NCBI GenBank assembly: GCA_965215355.1
Contig: CBDCDJ010000007.1
Location: 62,001 to 126,000, forward strand
From: CBDCDJ01 sp965215355
GTDB lineage: Bacteria; Deinococcota; Deinococci; Deinococcales; Trueperaceae
Direction of reading: 5' to 3'
DNA: 64,000 bases
In this document: in pieces, positions 61,374 through 64,000 of the stretch
Layout: each line of letters opens with the position of its first letter
Position numbering within the stretch: the first letter of the stretch is position 1
Notes under the pieces: generated by a model
The model's database searches: none
What the model was told of the DNA's origin: nothing
What the model saw: only the letters and a program-made list of their open reading frames with translations
Translations under genes and position numbers: made by a program

Positions 61374-63797
61374 GTGAAACGACGACTGTGGGGAAGCTTC
61401 TTGGTGTTTCTTCTGGCGGCTTGCAGCTCGAGCCCGGCAGACCTGCCGCAGGCTACGAACGCCTTCAGCTTTGCGGTTGACCCGGCGGCGCAGACGGTCA
61501 ACTTTAGTTCGGCACCTGCCGCGCTGAGTACCCAGGCTGAAGACGGTAGCCGCGTCCTCGTGCCCGGCACGGACTTGAGCCTGGAATCTTATACATTCGT
61601 ATTTTTACCCGGCAACGTGCTCGCCATCGACGCAGTGTTCAAGAATGTTTCAGGCCAAACCTTTACCAACCTGAGCTTCAGCCGCGGGGCGGGCTCGAGC
61701 AACGTCGTCAACTCGACCGAGCCGGACGTGGTCGCAACCCTGGCACCCGGCGCGTCCACCGGTACGCTGCGTTTTGAAGTGCAGCACAGGGGCCAAAGTT
61801 TCAGCTACGAGGTCGAAGCTACCGCGACCGTGGAGACGGGCGGGGCCGACTGCGCCGACCCGGTAACGATTCCGGACGAGGTTCTGAGGCAAGCCGTCCG
61901 GGACGCTCTGAACAAACCCGAAGGTGACATCACCTGCGCAGACATGGCGAGTTTGACCGAGTTGCGGCAGAGAGGTCGCCAGGGCGAGAACGGACTTCCT
62001 AACAGGTTCGTTGAAAACTTAGAGGGTTTGCAGTACGCCGTGAACCTGACGACGCTGCAGCTTATGGGCAACCTTACCCTCAAAGACATCAGCCCACTGA
62101 GCACCCTTACGAAGCTCGTTGACTTAGACCTGAGCGGCAACCGCATCGGTGATATCGGTCCGCTAAGCACGCTGGTCAACCTCACGAGGCTCGACCTCGG
62201 TTTCAACCTGAATATCGAGGACGTCGGCCCGCTGAGCGGACTGACCGGGCTCGAGACCCTAGTTCTCAACATCAACCGAATCGCCGACCTGACGCCGCTC
62301 AGAAACTTGACAAACCTGCGCAGGCTCGACCTCGGCACCAACTTTGTCGCCGACCTGAGCCCGTTGGTGACCAACACGGGTGTCGGGAACGACGACGACC
62401 GCATCGACCTGAGGTTCAACTGTTTGGACGTCTCACCGGGTTCGCAAACGCTCGAGGACGTCGCCGCGCTGGAAAGCCGCAATCCCGACGTCCAGAACGT
62501 TTTCCTGGGAACGCAAAGAGAGAGTGACGAGGACTGTGGTCGATTGCCACCGCCTCCGACGGCTGAGGCCGACCTGCTCATAGAGGCAAGTCCCGGTCGC
62601 GGTGACGATACTGTGCTGGTCGGTGACGATGTCCGGTTTTTTGTGGCTGTACAGAACAAGGGTCCCGATACGGCGTCGGGCGTCACCGTCACGGCCGAAG
62701 TCACTAACGCCGCCGGACTCGAGTTGTTCGAGAGCGCTGCCAACGCCACTTGCGAGGCCGCGACGAACACCTCCGGAACTTACGAACTGGTTTGCACTTT
62801 GACGGCAGACTTGCCTTCTGACCCCAGGGATTCCGGTTTTACACGGTCTATCGCGTTCAGGGCCGAATCGGCCCAGGCCGGGCCTCTGACCGCACGTTTC
62901 GAGGTGCAGCCCGACGCCGAGACCTTCGACCCTGACTTGGCTAACAACGGCGTTTCCGTAGAGGTCGGCGTTTTGCCTGAAAACCCGTCCGAATGCGTAG
63001 ACCCGGTGAGCATTCCAGACGACGTGTTGGCAAGAGCGATACGTGAGGAACTGCAAAAGTCTGACGGCGACCTGTCCTGCGCCGACCTTGCCGGTTTGAC
63101 CGAGCTTACGGTTGACGAACTGGACGACGTTATCAGCGAGGTTTTCAAAATTCAAAGCCTTGAAGGCTTGCAGTTCGCCGGCAACCTCGAAGCGTTGACC
63201 TTCAGCATCTCGGGCGGCCCCGACGCCGACATCCTTGTGCCGCTCAAGGGGCTTACCAGCTTACAAAGCTTGAACATCCGCAACAGTCGCGAGTTCGGCG
63301 ACGAAGACCTCGGCAACATCGACCTGGAACCTTTGAGCGGCCTCGTCAACTTGACCGACCTTTCGTTGCCTCCTACTCAGTTCGGCGACTTGAGCGCTCT
63401 CGCCGACCTTGTCAACCTGACCGAACTCAGCGCGCCGGACGGCAACGTCACCGATTTCAGTCCCCTGAGCAGTCTTACGAAGCTGACGACGTTGGACCTG
63501 TCTTACTCGGGCTCGGAGCCGTCAGAGCGAGTGACCGACCTCGCTTTTCTCGAGGGGCTGACGGAGTTGGAAGCCCTTTACCTCAACAACAACTTGATCA
63601 CCGACCTCGGTCCACTCGTTGCCAACGGTGGCGTAGGAAACGGTGACGACATCGTTGATTTGAGCTTCAACTGTCTGGACACTGCACCTGGGACACAAAC
63701 CGCGGAAGATATCGCTACCATCGAGGCCAGAAACCCGGATGTAACCAACCTCATCGGTGTTGAGAGCCAGAGCGGTTCCGACCGTTGCGAACCTTAA
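61374..63797 (+). CDS. Leucine-rich-repeat lipoprotein, second cassette copy
   Basis: An 807-residue surface lipoprotein, paralogous to the gene at 58162. The lipobox LLAAC gives Cys17. The N-terminal domain (about 20-155) is nearly the same. One LRR module starts near 160 (CADPVTIPDEVLRQ). Then a DUF11/CARDB-like beta domain lies at about 397-535 (VGDDVRFFVAVQNKGPDTAS), absent from the first copy. A second LRR module starts near 540 (CVDPVSIPDDVL). It ends in an ARNPDVTNL cap. GTG at 61374 with AAGGAGG upstream. It lies 70 bases after the first palindrome and 11 before precursor B. Confidence 0.88.
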   Translation: MKRRLWGSFLVFLLAACSSSPADLPQATNAFSFAVDPAAQTVNFSSAPAALSTQAEDGSRVLVPGTDLSLESYTFVFLPGNVLAIDAVFKNVSGQTFTNLSFSRGAGSSNVVNSTEPDVVATLAPGASTGTLRFEVQHRGQSFSYEVEATATVETGGADCADPVTIPDEVLRQAVRDALNKPEGDITCADMASLTELRQRGRQGENGLPNRFVENLEGLQYAVNLTTLQLMGNLTLKDISPLSTLTKLVDLDLSGNRIGDIGPLSTLVNLTRLDLGFNLNIEDVGPLSGLTGLETLVLNINRIADLTPLRNLTNLRRLDLGTNFVADLSPLVTNTGVGNDDDRIDLRFNCLDVSPGSQTLEDVAALESRNPDVQNVFLGTQRESDEDCGRLPPPPTAEADLLIEASPGRGDDTVLVGDDVRFFVAVQNKGPDTASGVTVTAEVTNAAGLELFESAANATCEAATNTSGTYELVCTLTADLPSDPRDSGFTRSIAFRAESAQAGPLTARFEVQPDAETFDPDLANNGVSVEVGVLPENPSECVDPVSIPDDVLARAIREELQKSDGDLSCADLAGLTELTVDELDDVISEVFKIQSLEGLQFAGNLEALTFSISGGPDADILVPLKGLTSLQSLNIRNSREFGDEDLGNIDLEPLSGLVNLTDLSLPPTQFGDLSALADLVNLTELSAPDGNVTDFSPLSSLTKLTTLDLSYSGSEPSERVTDLAFLEGLTELEALYLNNNLITDLGPLVANGGVGNGDDIVDLSFNCLDTAPGTQTAEDIATIEARNPDVTNLIGVESQSGSDRCEP

Positions 63798-63808
63798 GGA
63801 GCACAAAA

Positions 63809-63958
63809 ATGACTGAAAAAAGTGTAAAGCCCACCCAAAAGCAAGTACCTGTCGCGAAACAACCCTACCAAACACCCGTTCTCAAAGAACATGGCAACGC
63901 CAAAGACATCACCCTGCAAACCTTCTTCGGCACCTTCTCCCCACCCGCTTCCGACTAA
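63809..63958 (+). CDS. RiPP precursor peptide B (lasso-type leader)
   Basis: A 49-residue peptide. Its leader has Y20-x-x-P23-x-L25-x-x-x-G29 (PYQTPVLKEHG). From Pro19 on it matches peptide A at 27 of the last 31 or so positions, and the last 15 residues are identical. The first 18 residues are unrelated in sequence but similarly polar and basic. Thr35 and Thr38 are the candidate -2 residues, and Asp49 is the only acid after the leader. ATG at 63809 with AAGGAG about nine bases upstream. It ends the second LRR cassette and is followed by the second palindrome. Confidence 0.8.
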   Translation: MTEKSVKPTQKQVPVAKQPYQTPVLKEHGNAKDITLQTFFGTFSPPASD

Positions 63959-63965
63959 CCCCTCG

Positions 63966-63995
63966 TTCCGGTGGCCCCGCGCGGGGCCACCGGAA
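63966..63995. terminator. 30-bp perfect palindrome after precursor B
   Basis: Identical to the palindrome at 61274-61303 and at the same distance from the precursor stop. The flank after it (AATGT) again lacks a T-run. The window ends five bases later, so what follows the second cassette is unknown. Confidence 0.7.
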
Positions 63996-64000
63996 AATGT

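Noticed and set aside
57345..63995. Classical lasso peptide cluster
   Set aside because: No cyclase is in the window, and the shared core has no Asp or Glu at position 7-9 with a tail. Only the leader, B1 and B2 match, so it is described as lasso-related.

Overview
The window is GC-rich bacterial chromosome (about 60-65% GC by eye), densely coded on both strands, with many GTG and TTG starts and strong AGGAGG-type ribosome binding sites. The mix of genes points to a Deinococcota member, perhaps a Truepera relative: a DUF4388 protein, many single-copy lipoproteins with repeat domains, a PilV/PilW/PilX-type pilin operon, and a BCKDH operon. No rRNA, tRNA or marker gene fixes the species, so this placement is inference. 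The hexamer CTCGAG is strikingly common throughout.

Layout. 1-5.9 kb is a patchwork: a winged-helix regulator, a two-gene ABC exporter, a VapBC module, an IS200-type element, a ribbon-helix-helix gene and a fibronectin-type lipoprotein. 6-12.2 kb is an acetate module: two divergent acetyl-CoA synthetases and a two-subunit DUF4212/SSS symporter. 12.3-17.9 kb holds two divergent secreted lipoprotein proteases (a gluzincin with TolB-like and PA regions, and a subtilase). 18.2-22.4 kb is a four-gene type IV minor pilin operon. 22.4-27.3 kb is K+ uptake (TrkH, TrkA) and an ABC exporter. 27.5-30.4 kb holds acetoacetyl-CoA synthetase and a MOSC protein. 30.4-34.3 kb is a sugar-type ABC importer without its ATPase. 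34.5-40.5 kb holds a DUF4388 protein, RuvB, a GGDEF-EAL protein and a MATE exporter. 40.7-47.1 kb is acyl-CoA metabolism (acyl-CoA dehydrogenase, APH-type kinase-like protein, SDR, acyl-CoA ligase). 47.4-53.4 kb includes PurA, a DUF402 protein, a membrane nuclease/phosphatase-fold protein, citrate synthase and a membrane-anchored HRDC protein. 53.7-57.2 kb encodes E1 alpha, E1 beta and E2 of a branched-chain 2-oxoacid dehydrogenase. Much of the window therefore serves growth on acids: acetate, acetoacetate, fatty acids and branched-chain amino acids feeding acetyl-CoA to citrate synthase.

The most unusual region is the last 6.7 kb (57.3-64.0 kb). A PqqD-like RRE protein (lasso B1 type) and a transglutaminase-like lasso B2 protease are followed by a tandemly duplicated cassette. 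Each copy has a large leucine-rich-repeat lipoprotein, a precursor peptide of 53 or 49 residues, and a perfect 30-bp palindrome. The peptides carry the lasso-leader motif YxxPxLxxxG and share an identical 15-residue C-terminus. Their only acidic residue after the leader is the final Asp, so a classical lasso ring with a tail is not possible from this core. No cyclase lies inside the window, which ends just after the second palindrome. This looks like a RiPP system with surface LRR partners that does not match a standard lasso cluster.
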